Shown here one piece after another: positions 41,101 to 54,043 of a DNA stretch of 64,000 nucleotides. The first letter of the stretch is position 1, and the number at the start of each line of letters is the position of its first letter. The position numbers were made by a program, and so were the translations under genes. The notes under the pieces were generated by a model. It was not told the DNA's origin and ran no database searches. It saw only the letters and a list, made by a program, of their open reading frames with translations. Source of the stretch: Piscicola geometra (taxonomy: Eukaryota > Annelida > Clitellata > Hirudinida > Piscicolidae); the NCBI GenBank assembly GCA_943735955.1, contig OX030968.1, positions 192,501 to 256,500 on the forward strand, written 5' to 3'.

Positions 41101-43338
41101 AGACTTTTTATCCTGAAGACATTCCATTCTGAAGACATTTCATCCTGAAGACATTTCATTCTGAAGACATTTCATTCTGAAGACATTTCATTCTGAAGAC
41201 TTTTTATCCTGAAGACTTTTTATCCTGAAGACATTTCATTCTGAAGACATTTCATTCTGAAGACTTTTTATCCTGAAGACATTTCATTCTGAAGACATTT
41301 CATTCTGAAGACTTTTTATCCTGAAGACTTTTTATCCTGAAGACTTTTTATCCTGAAGACATTTCATTCTGAAGACATTTCATTCTGAAGACATTTCATT
41401 CTGAAGACATTTCATTCTGAAGACATTTCATTCTGAAGACATTTCATTCTGAAGACATTTCATTCTGAAGACATTTCATTCTGAAGACTTTCTATCCTGA
41501 AGACTTTTTATTCTGAAGACATTTCATTCTGAAGACTTTTTATCCTGAAGACTTTTTATTCTGAAGACATTTCATTCTGAAGACTTTTTATCCTGAAGAC
41601 TTTTTATCCTGAAGACTTTTTATCCTGGAGACATTTCATTCTGAAGACATTTCATTCTGAAGACATTTCATTCTGAAGATATTTCATTCTGAAGACTTTT
41701 TATCCTGAAGACTTTTTATCCTGAAGACATTTCATTCTGAAGACATTTCATTCTGAAGACATTTTATTCTGAAGACATTTCATTCTGAAGACCTTTCATT
41801 CTGAAGACATTTCATTCTGAAGACATTTCATTCTGAAGACTTTTTATTCTGAAGACTTTTTATCCTGAAGACATTTCATTCTGAAGACATTTCATTCTGA
41901 AGACATTTCATTCTGAAGACATTTCATTCTGAAGACTTTTTATCCTGAAGACTTTTTATCTTGAAGACTTTTTATCCTGGAGACATTTCATTCTGAAGAC
42001 GTTTTATCCTGAAGACTTTTTATCCCGAAGACATTTCATTCTGAAGACATTTCATTCTGAAGACATTTCATTCTGAAGACATTTCATTCTGAAGACTTTT
42101 TATCTTGAAGACTTTTTATCCTGAAAACTTTTTATCCTGATGACATTTTATTCTGAAGACATTTCATTCAGAAGACATTTCATTCTGAAGACTTTTTATC
42201 CTGAAGACTTTTTATTCTGAAGACTTTTTATCCTGAAGACATTTTATTCTGAAGACTTTTTATCCTGAAGACTTTTTATCCTGAAGACATTTCATTCTGA
42301 AGACATTTCATTCTGAAGACATTTCATTCTGAAGACATTTCATTCTGAAGACATTTTATTCTGAAGACTTTTTATCCTGAAGACTTTTTATTCTGAAGAC
42401 CTTTCATTCTGAAGACATTTCATTCTGAAGACATTTCATTCTGAAGACTTTTTATTCTGAAGACTTTTTATCCTGAAGACATTTCATTCTGAAGACATTT
42501 CATTCTGAAGACATTTCATTCTGAAGACATTTCATTCTGAAGACTTTTTATCCTGAAGACTTTTTATCCTGAAGACATTTCATTCTGAAGACATTTCATT
42601 CTGAAGACGTTTTATCCTGAAGACTTTTTATCCCGAAGACATTTCATTCTGAAGACATTTCATTCTGAAGACATTTCATTCTGAAGACATTTCATTCTGA
42701 AGACATTTCATTCTGAAGACATTTCATTCTGAATACTTTTCATTCTGAAAACTTTTTATCCTGAAGACATTTCATTCTGAAGACATTTCATTCAGAAGAC
42801 ATTTCATTCTGAAGACATTTCATTCTGAAGACTTTTTATCCTGAAGACATTCCATTCTGAAGACATTTCATCCTGAAGACATTTCATTCTGAAGACATTT
42901 CATTCTGAAGACATTTCATTCTGAAGACTTTTTATCCTGAAGACTTTTTATCCTGAAGACATTTCATTCTGAAGACATTTCATTCTGAAGACTTTTTATC
43001 CTGAAGACATTTCATTCTGAAGACATTTCATTCTGAAGACTTTTTATCCTGAAGACTTTTTATCCTGAAGACTTTTTATCCTGAAGACATTTCATTCTGA
43101 AGACATTTCATTCTGAAGACATTTCATTCTGAAGACATTTCATTCTGAAGACATTTCATTCTGAAGACATTTCATTCTGAAGACATTTCATTCTGAAGAC
43201 TTTCTATCCTGAAGACTTTTTATTCTGAAGACATTTCATTCTGGATACTTTTTATCCTGAAGACTTTTTATTCTGAAGACATTTCATTCTGAAGACATTT
43301 CATTCTGAAGACGTTTTATCCTGAAGACTTTTTATCCT
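38171..43338 (+). repeat. 1,728-bp higher-order repeat (108 units) in satellite B
   Basis: The rare unit start GGAGAC occurs at 38171, 39899 and 41627, exactly 1728 bp (108 x 16) apart. The marker GAAGACTTTCTATCCT occurs at 39755, 41483 and 43195 (1728 and 1712 bp). The order of rare units between marks is almost identical in the three copies, including the GTTTTATCCT/TTTTTATCCC pair, GAATAC and TTCAGAAGAC. Copy 3 is one unit short over the second interval. Confidence 0.9.
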
Positions 43339-46234
43339 GAAGACATTTCATCCTGAAGACATTTCATTCTGAAGACTTTTTATCCTGAAGACATTTCATT
43401 TTGAAGACATTTTATTCAGAAGACTTTTTATCCTGAAGACATTTCATTCTGAAGACATTTCATTCTGAAAACATTTCATTCTGAAGACATTTCATTCTGA
43501 AGACTTTTTATCCTGAAGACTTTTTATCCTGAAGACTTTTTATCCTGAAGACATTTCATTCTGAAGACATTTCATTCTGAAGACGTTTTATCCTGAAGAC
43601 TTTTTCTCCTGAAGACATTTCATTCTGAAGACTTTTCATCCTGAAGACTTTTTATCCTGAAGACATTTCATTCTGAAGACTTTTTATCCTGAAGACATTT
43701 CATTCTGAAGACATTTCATTCTGAAGACTGTTTATCCTGAAGACATTTCATTCTGAAGACTTTTTATCCTGAAGACTTTTTATCCTGAAGACATTTCATT
43801 CTGAAGACATTTCATTCTGAAGACATTTCATTCTGAAGACTTTTCATCCTGAAGACTTTTTATCCTGAAGACATTCCATTCTGAAGACATTTCATCCTGA
43901 AGACATTTCATTCTGAAGACATTTCATTCTGAAGACATTTCATTCTGAAGACTTTTTATCCTGAAGACTTTTTATCCTGAAGACATTTCATTCTGAAGAC
44001 ATTTCATTCTGGAGACTTTTTATCCTGAAGACATTTCATTCTGAAGACATTTCATTCTGAAGACTTTTTATCCTGAAGACTTTTTATCCTGAAGACTTTT
44101 TATCCTGAAGACATTTCATTCTGAAGACATTTCATTCTGAAGACATTTCATTTTGAAGACATTTCATTCTGAAGACTTTTTATCCTGAAGACTTTTTATC
44201 CTGAAGACTTTTTATCCTGAAGACATTTCATTCTGAAGACATTTCATTCTGAAGACATTTTATTCTGAAGACATTTCATTCTGAAGACCTTTCATTTTGA
44301 AGACATTTCATTCTGAAGACATTTCATTCTGAAGACTTTTTATTCTGAAGACTTTTTATCCTGAAGACATTTCATTCTGAAGACATTTCATTCTGAAGAC
44401 ATTTCATTCTGAAGACATTTCATTCTGAAGACTTTTTATCCTGGACACTTTTTATCCTGAAGACATTTCATTCTGAAGACATTTCATTCTGAAGACGTTT
44501 TATCCTGAAGACTTTTTATCCCGAAGACATTTCATTCTGAAGACATTTCATTCTGAAGACATTTCATTCTGAAGACTTTTTATCTTGAAGACATTTTATC
44601 CTGAAAACTTTTTATCCTGATGACATTTCATTCTGAAGACATTTCATTCTGAAGACATTTCATTCTGAAGACTTTTTATCCTGAAGACTTTTTATTCTGA
44701 AGACTTTTTATCCTGAAGACATTTTATTCTGAAGACTTTTTATCCTGAAGACTTTTTCTCCTGAAGACATTTCATTCTGAAGACATTTCATTCTGAAGAC
44801 ATTTCATTCTGAAGACATTTCATTCTGAAGACATTTCATTTTGAAGACTTTTTATCCTGAAGACATTTCATTCAGAGGACATTTCATTCGGAAGACATTT
44901 CATTCTGAAGACTTTTCATTCTGAAGACTTTTTATCCTGAAGACATTTCATTCTGAAGACATTTCATTCTGAAGACATTTCATTCTGAAGACATTTCATT
45001 CTGAAGACTTTTTATCCTGAAGTCTTTTTATCCTGAAGACATTTCATTCTGAAGACTTTTTATCCTGAAGACTTTTTATCCTGAAGACATTCCATTCTGA
45101 AGACATTTCATCCTGAAGACATTTCATTCTGAAGACTTTTCATCCTGAAGACTTTTTATCCTGAAGACATTCCATTCTGAAGACATTTCATCCTGAAGAC
45201 ATTTCATTCTGAAGACATTTCATTCTGAAGACATTTCATTCTGAAGACTTTTTATCCTGAAGACTTTTTATCCTGAAGACATTTCATTCTGAAGACATTT
45301 CATTCTGAAGACTTTTTATCCTGAAGACATTTCATTCTGAAGACATTTCATTCTGAAGACTTTTTATCCTGAAGACTTTTTATCCTGAAGACTTTTTATC
45401 CTGAAGACTTTTTATCCTGAAGACATTTCATTCTGAAGACATTTCATTCTGAAGACATTTTATTCTGAAGACTTTTTATTCTGAAGACATTTCATTCTGA
45501 AGACATTTCATTCTGAAGACATTTCATTCTGGATACTTTTTATCCTGAAGACTTTTTATTCTGAAGACATTTCATTCTGAAGACATTTCATTCTGAAGAC
45601 GTTTTATCCTGAAGACTTTTTATCCTGAAGACATTTCATCCTGAAGACATTTCATTCTGAAGACATTTCATTCTGAAGACTTTTTATCCTGAAGACATTT
45701 CATTTTGAAGACATTTTATTCTGAAGACTTTTTATCCTGAAGACATTTCATTCTGAAGACATTTCATTCTGAAGACATTTCATTCTGAAGACATTTCATT
45801 CTGAAGACTGTTTATCCTGAAGACATTTCATTCTGAAGACTTTTTATCCTGAAGACTTTTTATCCTGAAGACATTTCATTCTGAAGACATTTCATTCTGA
45901 AGACTTTTCATCCTGAAGACTTTTTATCCTGAAGACTTTTTATCCTGAAGACATTTCATTCTGAAGACATTTCATTCTGAAGACTTTTTATCCTGAAGAC
46001 ATTTCATTCTGAAGACATTTCATTCTGAAGACTTTTTATCCTGAAGACTTTTTATCCTGAAGACTTTTTATCCTGAAGACATTTCATTCTGAAGACATTT
46101 CATTCTGAAGACATTTCATTCTGAAGACATTTCATTCTGAAGACATTTCATTCTGAAGACTGTTTATCCTGAAGACATTTCATTCTGAAGACATTTCATT
46201 CTGAAGACATTCCATTCTGAAGACATTTCATCCT

Positions 46235-48490
46235 GAAGGCATTTCATTCTGAAGACATTTCATTCTGAAGACATTTCATTCTGAAGACTTTTTATCCTGA
46301 AGACTTTTTATCCTGAAGACATTTCATTCTGAAGACATTTCATTCTGAAGACTTTTTATCCTGAAGACATTTCATTCTGAAGACATTTCATTCTGAAGAC
46401 TTTTTATCCTGAAGACTTTTTATCCTGAAGACTTTTTATCCTGAAGACATTTCATTCTGAAAACATTTCATTCTGAAGACTTTTTATCCTGAAGACTTTT
46501 TATTCTGAAGACTTTTTATCCTGAAGACATTTTATTCTGAAGACATTTCATTCTGAAGACATTTCATTCTGAAGACATTTCATTCTGAAGACTTTTTATC
46601 CTGAAGACTTTTTATCCTGAAGACTTTTTATCCTGAAGACATTTCATTCTGAAGACATTTCATTCTGAAGACGTTTTATCCTGAAGACTTTTTATCCTGA
46701 AGACATTTCATTCTGAAGACTTTTCATCCTGAAGACTTTTTATCCTGAAGACATTTCATTCTGAAGACTTTTTATCCTGAAGACATTTCATTCTGAAGAC
46801 ATTTCATTCTGAAGACTGTTTATCCTGAAGACATTTCATTCTGAAGACTTTTTATCCTGAAGACTTTTTATCCTGAAGACATTTCATTCTGAAGACATTT
46901 CATTCTGAAGACATTTCATTCTGAAGACTTTTCATCCTGAAGACTTTTTATCCTGAAGACATTCCATTCTGAAGACATTTCATCCTGAAGGCATTTCATT
47001 CTGAAGACATTTCATTCTGAAGACATTTCATTCTGAAGACTTTTTATCCTGAAGACTTTTTATCCTGAAGACATTTCATTCTGAAGACATTTCATTCTGA
47101 AGACTTTTTATCCTGAAGACATTTCATTCTGAAGACATTTCATTCTGAAGACTTTTTATCCTGAAGACTTTTTATCCTGAAGACTTTTTATCCTGAAGAC
47201 ATTTCATTCTGAAAACATTTCATTCTGAAGACTTTTTATCCTGAAGACTTTTTATTCTGAAGACTTTTTATCCTGAAGACATTTTATTCTGAAGACATTT
47301 CATTCTGAAGACATTTCATTCTGAAGACATTTCATTCTGAAGACTTTTTATCCTGAAGACTTTTTATCCTGAAGACTTTTTATCCTGAAGACATTTCATT
47401 CTGAAGACATTTCATTCTGAAGACGTTTTATCCTGAAGACTTTTTATCCTGAAGACATTTCATTCTGAAGACTTTTCATCCTGAAGACTTTTTATCCTGA
47501 AGACATTTCATTCTGAAGACTTTTTATCCTGAAGACATTTCATTCTGAAGACATTTCATTCTGAAGACTGTTTATCCTGAAGACATTTCATTCTGAAGAC
47601 TTTTTATCCTGAAGACTTTTTATCCTGAAGACATTTCATTCTGAAGACATTTCATTCTGAAGACATTTCATTCTGAAGACTTTTCATCCTGAAGACTTTT
47701 TATCCTGAAGACATTCCATTCTGAAGACATTTCATCCTGAAGGCATTTCATTCTGAAGACATTTCATTCTGAAGACATTTCATTCTGAAGACTTTTTATC
47801 CTGAAGACTTTTTATCCTGAAGACATTTCATTCTGAAGACATTTCATTCTGAAGACTTTTTATCCTGAAGACATTTCATTCTGAAGACATTTCATTCTGA
47901 AGACTTTTTATCCTGAAGACTTTTTATCCTGAAGACTTTTTATCCTGAAGACTTTTTATCCTGAAGACATTTCATTCTGAAGACATTTCATTCTGAAGAC
48001 ATTTTATTCTGAAGACATTTCATTCTGAAGACCTTTCATTCTGAAGACATTTCATTCTGAAGACATTTCATTCTGAAGACTTTTTATTCTGAAGACTTTT
48101 TATCCTGAAGACATTTCATTCTGAAGACATTTCATTCTGAAGACATTTCATTCTGAAGACATTTCATTCTGAAGACATTTCATTCTGAAGACTTTTTACC
48201 CTGAAGACTTTTTATCCTGAAGACTTTTTATCCTGAAGACATTTCATTCTGAAGACATTTCATTCTGAAGACATTTTATTCTGAAGACATTTCATTCTGA
48301 AGACCTTTCATTCTGAAGACATTTCATTCTGAAGACATTTCATTCTGAAGACTTTTTATTCTGAAGACTTTTTATCCTGAAGACATTTCATTCTGAAGAC
48401 ATTTCATTCTGAAGACATTTCATTCTGAAGACATTTCATTCTGAAGACTTTTTATCCTGAAGACTTTTTATCCTGAAGACATTTCATTCT
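46235..48490 (+). repeat. 752-bp higher-order repeat (47 units) in satellite B
   Basis: The rare unit GAAGGCATTTCATTCT occurs at 46235, 46987 and 47739, exactly 752 bp (47 x 16) apart. Each is preceded by GAAGACATTCCATTCT and GAAGACATTTCATCCT and followed by the same run of units. Confidence 0.85.
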
Positions 48491-49050
48491 GAAGACATTT
48501 CATTCTGAAGACGTTTTATCCTGAAGACTTTTTATCCCGAAGACATTTCATTCTGAAGACATTTCATTCTGAAGACATTTCATTCTGAAGACATTTCATT
48601 CTGAAGACATTTCATTCTGAAGACTTTTTATCTTGAAGACTTTTTATCCTGAAAACTTTTTATCCTGATGACATTTCATTCTGAAGACATTTCATTCTGA
48701 AGACATTTCATTCTGAAGACTTTTTATCTTGAAGACTTTTTATTCTGAAGACTTTTTATCCTGAAGACATTTTATTCTGAAGACTTTTTATCCTGAAGAC
48801 TTTTTATCCTGAAGACATTTCATTCTGAAGACATTTCATTCTGAAGACATTTCATTCTGAAGACATTTCATTTTGAAGACTTTTTATCCTGAAGACATTT
48901 CATTCAGAGGACATTTCATTCTGAAGACATTTCATTCTGAAGACTTTTCATTCTGAAGACTTTTTATCCTGAAGACATTTCATTCTGAAGACATTACATT
49001 CTGAAGACATTTCATTCTGAAGACATTTCATTCTGAAGACTTTTTATCCT

Positions 49051-51930
49051 GAAGTCTTTTTATCCTGAAGACATTTCATTCTGAAGACTTTTTATCCTGA
49101 AGACTTTTTATCCTGAAGACATTCCATTCTGAAGACATTTCATCCTGAAGACATTTCATTCTGAAGACTTTTTATCCTGAAGACATTCCATTCTGAAGAC
49201 ATTTCATCCTGAAGACATTTCATTCTGAAGACATTTCATTCTGAAGACATTTCATTCTGAAGACTTTTTATCCTGAAGACTTTTTATCCTGAAGACATTT
49301 CATTCTGAAGACATTTCATTCTGAAGACTTTTTATCCTGAAGACATTTCATTCTGAAGACATTTCATTCTGAAGACTTTTTATCCTGAAGACTTTTTATC
49401 CTGAAGACTTTTTATCCTGAAGACATTTCATTCTGAAGACATTTCATTCTGAAGACATTTCATTCTGAAGACATTTCATTCTGAAGACTTTTTATCCTGA
49501 AGACTTTTTATCCTGAAGACTTTTTATCCTGAAGACATTTCATTCTGAAGACATTTCATTCTGAAGACATTTTATTCTGAAGACATTTCATTCTGAAGAC
49601 CTTTCATTCTGAAGACATTTCATTCTGAAGACATTTCATTCTGAAGACTTTTTATCCTGAAGACTTTTTATCCTGAAGACTTTTTATCCTGAAGACATTT
49701 CATTCTGAAGACATTTCATTCTGAAGACATTTTATTCTGAAGACATTTCATTCTGAAGACCTTTCATTCTGAAGACATTTCATTCTGAAGACATTTCATT
49801 CTGAAGACTTTTTATTCTGAAGACTTTTTATCCTGAAGACATTTCATTCTGAAGACATTTCATTCTGAAGACATTTCATTCTGAAGACATTTCATTCTGA
49901 AGACTTTTTATCCTGAAGACTTTTTATCCTGAAGACATTTCATTCTGAAGACATTTCATTCTGAAGACGTTTTATCCTGAAGACTTTTTATCCCGAAGAC
50001 ATTTCATTCTGAAGACATTTCATTCTGAAGACATTTCATTCTGAAGACTTTTTATCTTGAAGACTTTTTATCCTGAAAACTTTTTATCCTGATGACATTT
50101 CATTCTGAAGACATTTCATTCTGAAGACATTTCATTCTGAAGACATTTCATTCTGAAGACTTTTTATCCTGAAGACTTTTTATTCTGAAGACTTTTTATC
50201 CTGAAGACATTTTATTCTGAAGACTTTTTATCCTGAAGACTTTTTATCCTGAAGACATTTCATTCTGAAGACATTTCATTCTGAAGACATTTCATTCTGA
50301 AGACATTTCATTTTGAAGACTTTTTATCCTGAAGACATTTCATTCAGAGGACATTTCATTCTGAAGACATTTCATTCTGAAGACTTTTCATTCTGAAGAC
50401 TTTTTATCCTGAAGACATTTCATTCTGAAGACATTTCATTCTGAAGACATTTCATTCTGAAGACATTTCATTCTGAAGACTTTTTATCCTGAAGTCTTTT
50501 TATCCTGAAGACATTTCATTCTGAAGACTTTTTATCCTGAAGACTTTTTATCCTGAAGACATTTCATTCTGAAGACATTTCATTCTGAAGACATTTCATT
50601 CTGAAGACATTTCATTCTGAAGACTTTTTATATTGAAGACATTTCATTCTGAAGACATATCATTCTGAAGACATTTCATTCTGAATACTTTTCATTCTGA
50701 AAACTTTTTATCCTGAAGACATTTCATTCTGAAGACATTTCATTCAGAAGACATTTCATTCTGAAGACATTTCATTCTGAAGACTTTTTATCCTGAAGAC
50801 ATTCCATTCTGAAGACATTTCATCCTGAAGACATTTCATTCTGAAGACATTTCATTCTGAAGACATTTCATTCTGAAGACTTTTTATCCTGAAGACTTTT
50901 TATCCTGAAGACATTTCATTCTGAAGACATTTCATTCTGAAGACTTTTTATCCTGAAGACATTTCATTCTGAAGACATTTCATTCTGAAGACTTTTTATC
51001 CTGAAGACTTTTTATCCTGAAGACTTTTTATCCTGAAGACATTTCATTCTGAAGACATTGCATTCTGAAGACTTTCTATCCTGAAGACTTTTTATTCTGA
51101 AGACATTTCATTCTGAAGACTTTTTATCCTGAAGACTTTTTATTCTGAAGACATTTCATTCTGAAGACTTTTTATCCTGAAGACTTTTTATTCTGAAGAC
51201 ATTTCATTCTGAAGACATTTCATTCTGAAGACATTTCATCCTGAAGACATTTCATTCTGAAGACATTTCATTCTGAAGACATTTCATTCTGAAGACTTTT
51301 TATCCTGAAGACTTTTTATCCTGAAGACATTTCATTCTGAAGACATTTCATTCTGAAGACTTTTTATCCTGAAGACATTTCATTCTGAAGACATTTCATT
51401 CTGAAGACTTTTTATCCTGAAGACTTTTTATCCTGAAGACTTTTTATCCTGAAGACATTTCATTCTGAAGACATTTCATTCTGAAGACATTTCATTCTGA
51501 AGACATTTCATTCTGAAGACTTTTTATCCTGAAGACTTTTTATCCTGAAGACTTTTTATCCTGAAGACATTTCATTCTGAAGACATTTCATTCTGAAGAC
51601 ATTTTATTCTGAAGACATTTCATTCTGAAGACCTTTCATTCTGAAGACATTTCATTCTGAAGACATTTCATTCTGAAGACTTTTTATCCTGAAGACTTTT
51701 TATCCTGAAGACTTTTTATCCTGAAGACATTTCATTCTGAAGACATTTCATTCTGAAGACATTTTATTCTGAAGACATTTCATTCTGAAGACCTTTCATT
51801 CTGAAGACATTTCATTCTGAAGACATTTCATTCTGAAGACTTTTTATTCTGAAGACTTTTTATCCTGAAGACATTTCATTCTGAAGACATTTCATTCTGA
51901 AGACATTTCATTCTGAAGACATTTCATTCT
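49051..51930 (+). repeat. 1,440-bp and 2,032-bp higher-order repeats in satellite B
   Basis: GAAGTCTTTTTATCCT occurs at 49051 and 50491 (1440 bp = 90 units); an older copy lies at 45019. GAAGACCTTTCATTCT pairs 160 bp apart occur at 49595/49755 and again at 51627/51787, a spacing of 2032 bp (127 units). A 10-unit local duplication therefore arose once and was then copied inside a larger block. Confidence 0.8.
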
Positions 51931-53306
51931 GAAGACATTTCATTCTGAAGACTTTTTATCCTGAAGACTTTTTATCCTGAAGACATTTCATTCTGAAGAC
52001 ATTTCATTCTGAAGACGTTTTATCCTGAAGACTTTTTATCCCGAAGACATTTCATTCTGAAGACATTTCATTCTGAAGACATTTCATTCTGAAGACTTTT
52101 TATCTTGAAGACTTTTTATCCTGAAAACTTTTTATCCTGATGACATTTCATTCTGAAGACATTTCATTCTGAAGACTTTTTATTCTGAAGACATTTCATT
52201 CTGAAGACATTTCATTCAGAAGACATTTCATTCTGAAGACATTTCATTCTGAAGACTTTTTATCCTGAAGACATTCCATTCTGAAGACATTTCATCCTGA
52301 AGACATTTCATTCTGAAGACATTTCATTCTGAAGACATTTCATTCTGAAGACTTTTTATCCTGAAGACTTTTTATCCTGAAGACATTTCATTCTGAAGAC
52401 ATTTCATTCTGAAGACTTTTTATCCTGAAGACATTTCATTCTGAAGACATTTCATTCTGAAGACTTTTTATCCTGAAGACTTTTTATCCTGAAGACTTTT
52501 TATCCTGAAGACATTTCATTCTGAAGACATTGCATTCTGAAGACTTTCTATCCTGAAGACTTTTTATTCTGAAGACATTTCATTCTGAAGACTTTTTATC
52601 CTGAAGACTTTTTATTCTGAAGACATTTCATTCTGAAGACTTTTTATCCTGAAGACTTTTTATTCTGAAGACATTTCATTCTGAAGACATTTCATTCTGA
52701 AGACATTTCATTCTGGATACTTTTTATCCTGAAGACTTTTTATTCTGAAGACATTTCATTCTGAAGACATTTCATTCTAAAGACGTTTTATCCTGAAGAC
52801 TTTTTATCCTGAAGACATTTCATTCTGAAGACATTTCATTCTGAAGACTTTTTATCCTGAAGACTTTTTATCCTGAAGACATTTCATTCTGAAGACATTT
52901 TATTCTGAAAACTTTTTATCCTGAAGACATTTCATTCTGAAGACATTTCATTCTGAAGACTTTTTATCCTGAAGACTTTTTATCCTGAAGACTTTTTATC
53001 CTGAAGACATTTCATTCTGAAGACATTTCATTCTGAAGACGTTTTATCCTGAAGACTTTTTATCCTGAAGACATTTCATTCTGAAGACTTTTCATCCTGA
53101 AGACTTTTTATCCTGAAGACATTTCATTCTGAAGACTTTTTATCCTGAAGACATTTCATTCTGAAGACATTTCATTCTGAAGACTTTTTATCCTGAAGAC
53201 ATTTCATTCTGAAGACTTTTTATCCTGAAGACTTTTTATCCTGAAGACATTTCATTCTGAAGACATTTTATTCTGAAGACTTTTTATCCTGAAGACATTT
53301 CCTTCT

Positions 53307-53411
53307 GAAGACTTTTTATCCTGAAGTCTTCAGGATAAAAAGTCTTCAGGATAAAAAGTCTTTAGGATAAAAAGTCTTCAGGATAAAAAGTCTTCAGGAT
53401 AAAAAGTCTTC
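53307..53411. repeat. foldback end of satellite B with inverted units
   Basis: The array switches orientation at 53327. The 20-bp arm at 53307-53326 and the arm at 53328-53347 are perfect reverse complements around one central T. About five further units in reverse orientation (AGGATAAAAAGTCTTC type) run to 53411. All inverted units are of the TTTTTATCCT class; none is of the ATTTCATTCT class. Confidence 0.95.
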
Positions 53412-53959
53412 TCGAAGTTGTGAAAAAAGCGCTATAAAAATTGATTTGATTTATTGATTATTTATTATTATTATTTAAATGAGACCTATTTTAACGGTGC
53501 TTTGTTTAGTCGTACCGTCTGCGAACCATTTGTATTAATCATTTAAGCTTATTTCGCTTATCTGTCTTAACAGTCTGGACTTCCACTTTAAGTAACTAGT
53601 AATTTAAAATTTTATCAAAATAAAAAATAAAACGGTTCAAAACAATATAATTGATTTTTAATTTTAAGGTAATTTTCCATTATAAATGTCTGATCATATT
53701 TATCGTTTAAAATTTAGAATAAATATTATTCAGATATATATTTCACTCTTAACCTATTTTTTAAAATTTCATTCAATGAGTTTTATTAGAATGAATTATA
53801 ATTCTATTTCAATTGCCTTCTTTTGCATATCTCAAGAATCTTGATTCAAGATAAAATATTTTCTAATAATTAAAATTATTTTTTTTTATACTTAGTTTTT
53901 GTATATAAAAATATTATTTATATAATTTACGCATAAAAACTTTATAATTTGTATTTCAG
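53412..53959. other. AT-rich region between satellite and TSC22D gene
   Basis: About 550 bp, very AT-rich, with TTATTA runs and no open frame or RNA gene that I recognise. It ends in TTTGTATTTCAG at 53948-53959, a good splice-acceptor match, so at least its right part may be an intron that follows an unseen upstream 5' UTR exon. Confidence 0.5.
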
Positions 53960-54043
53960 TCATTATGTCTTCTGTGTGAAAGGTTTGGATTCTCACATTC
54001 TTTCATCATCCTTTTTCATGTTCACATTCTGAATAAGAAAAGA

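Larger units (their letters stand above)
38091..53322 (+). repeat. satellite B: 16-bp GAAGAC array, 952 units
   Basis: The tandem array consists of 16-bp units, mainly GAAGACATTTCATTCT and GAAGACTTTTTATCCT. Minor variants include GAAGACGTTTTATCCT, GAAGACTTTTTATCCC, GAAGACCTTTCATTCT, GAAGACATTCCATTCT, GAAGTCTTTTTATCCT and GAAGGCATTTCATTCT. The length is exactly 952 x 16 bp, and every marker unit I checked (39899, 41627, 43195, 45019, 46235, 47739, 49051, 50491, 51787) lies in the same 16-bp phase. Divergence is therefore by substitution, with little or no indel. It has no long open frame and very few CpGs. It begins directly at the last satellite A unit and keeps GAAGAC in phase. Confidence 0.98.

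Noticed and set aside
38091..53322. CRISPR-like array
   Set aside because: The units are contiguous 16-mers with no variable spacers, in animal-type DNA.
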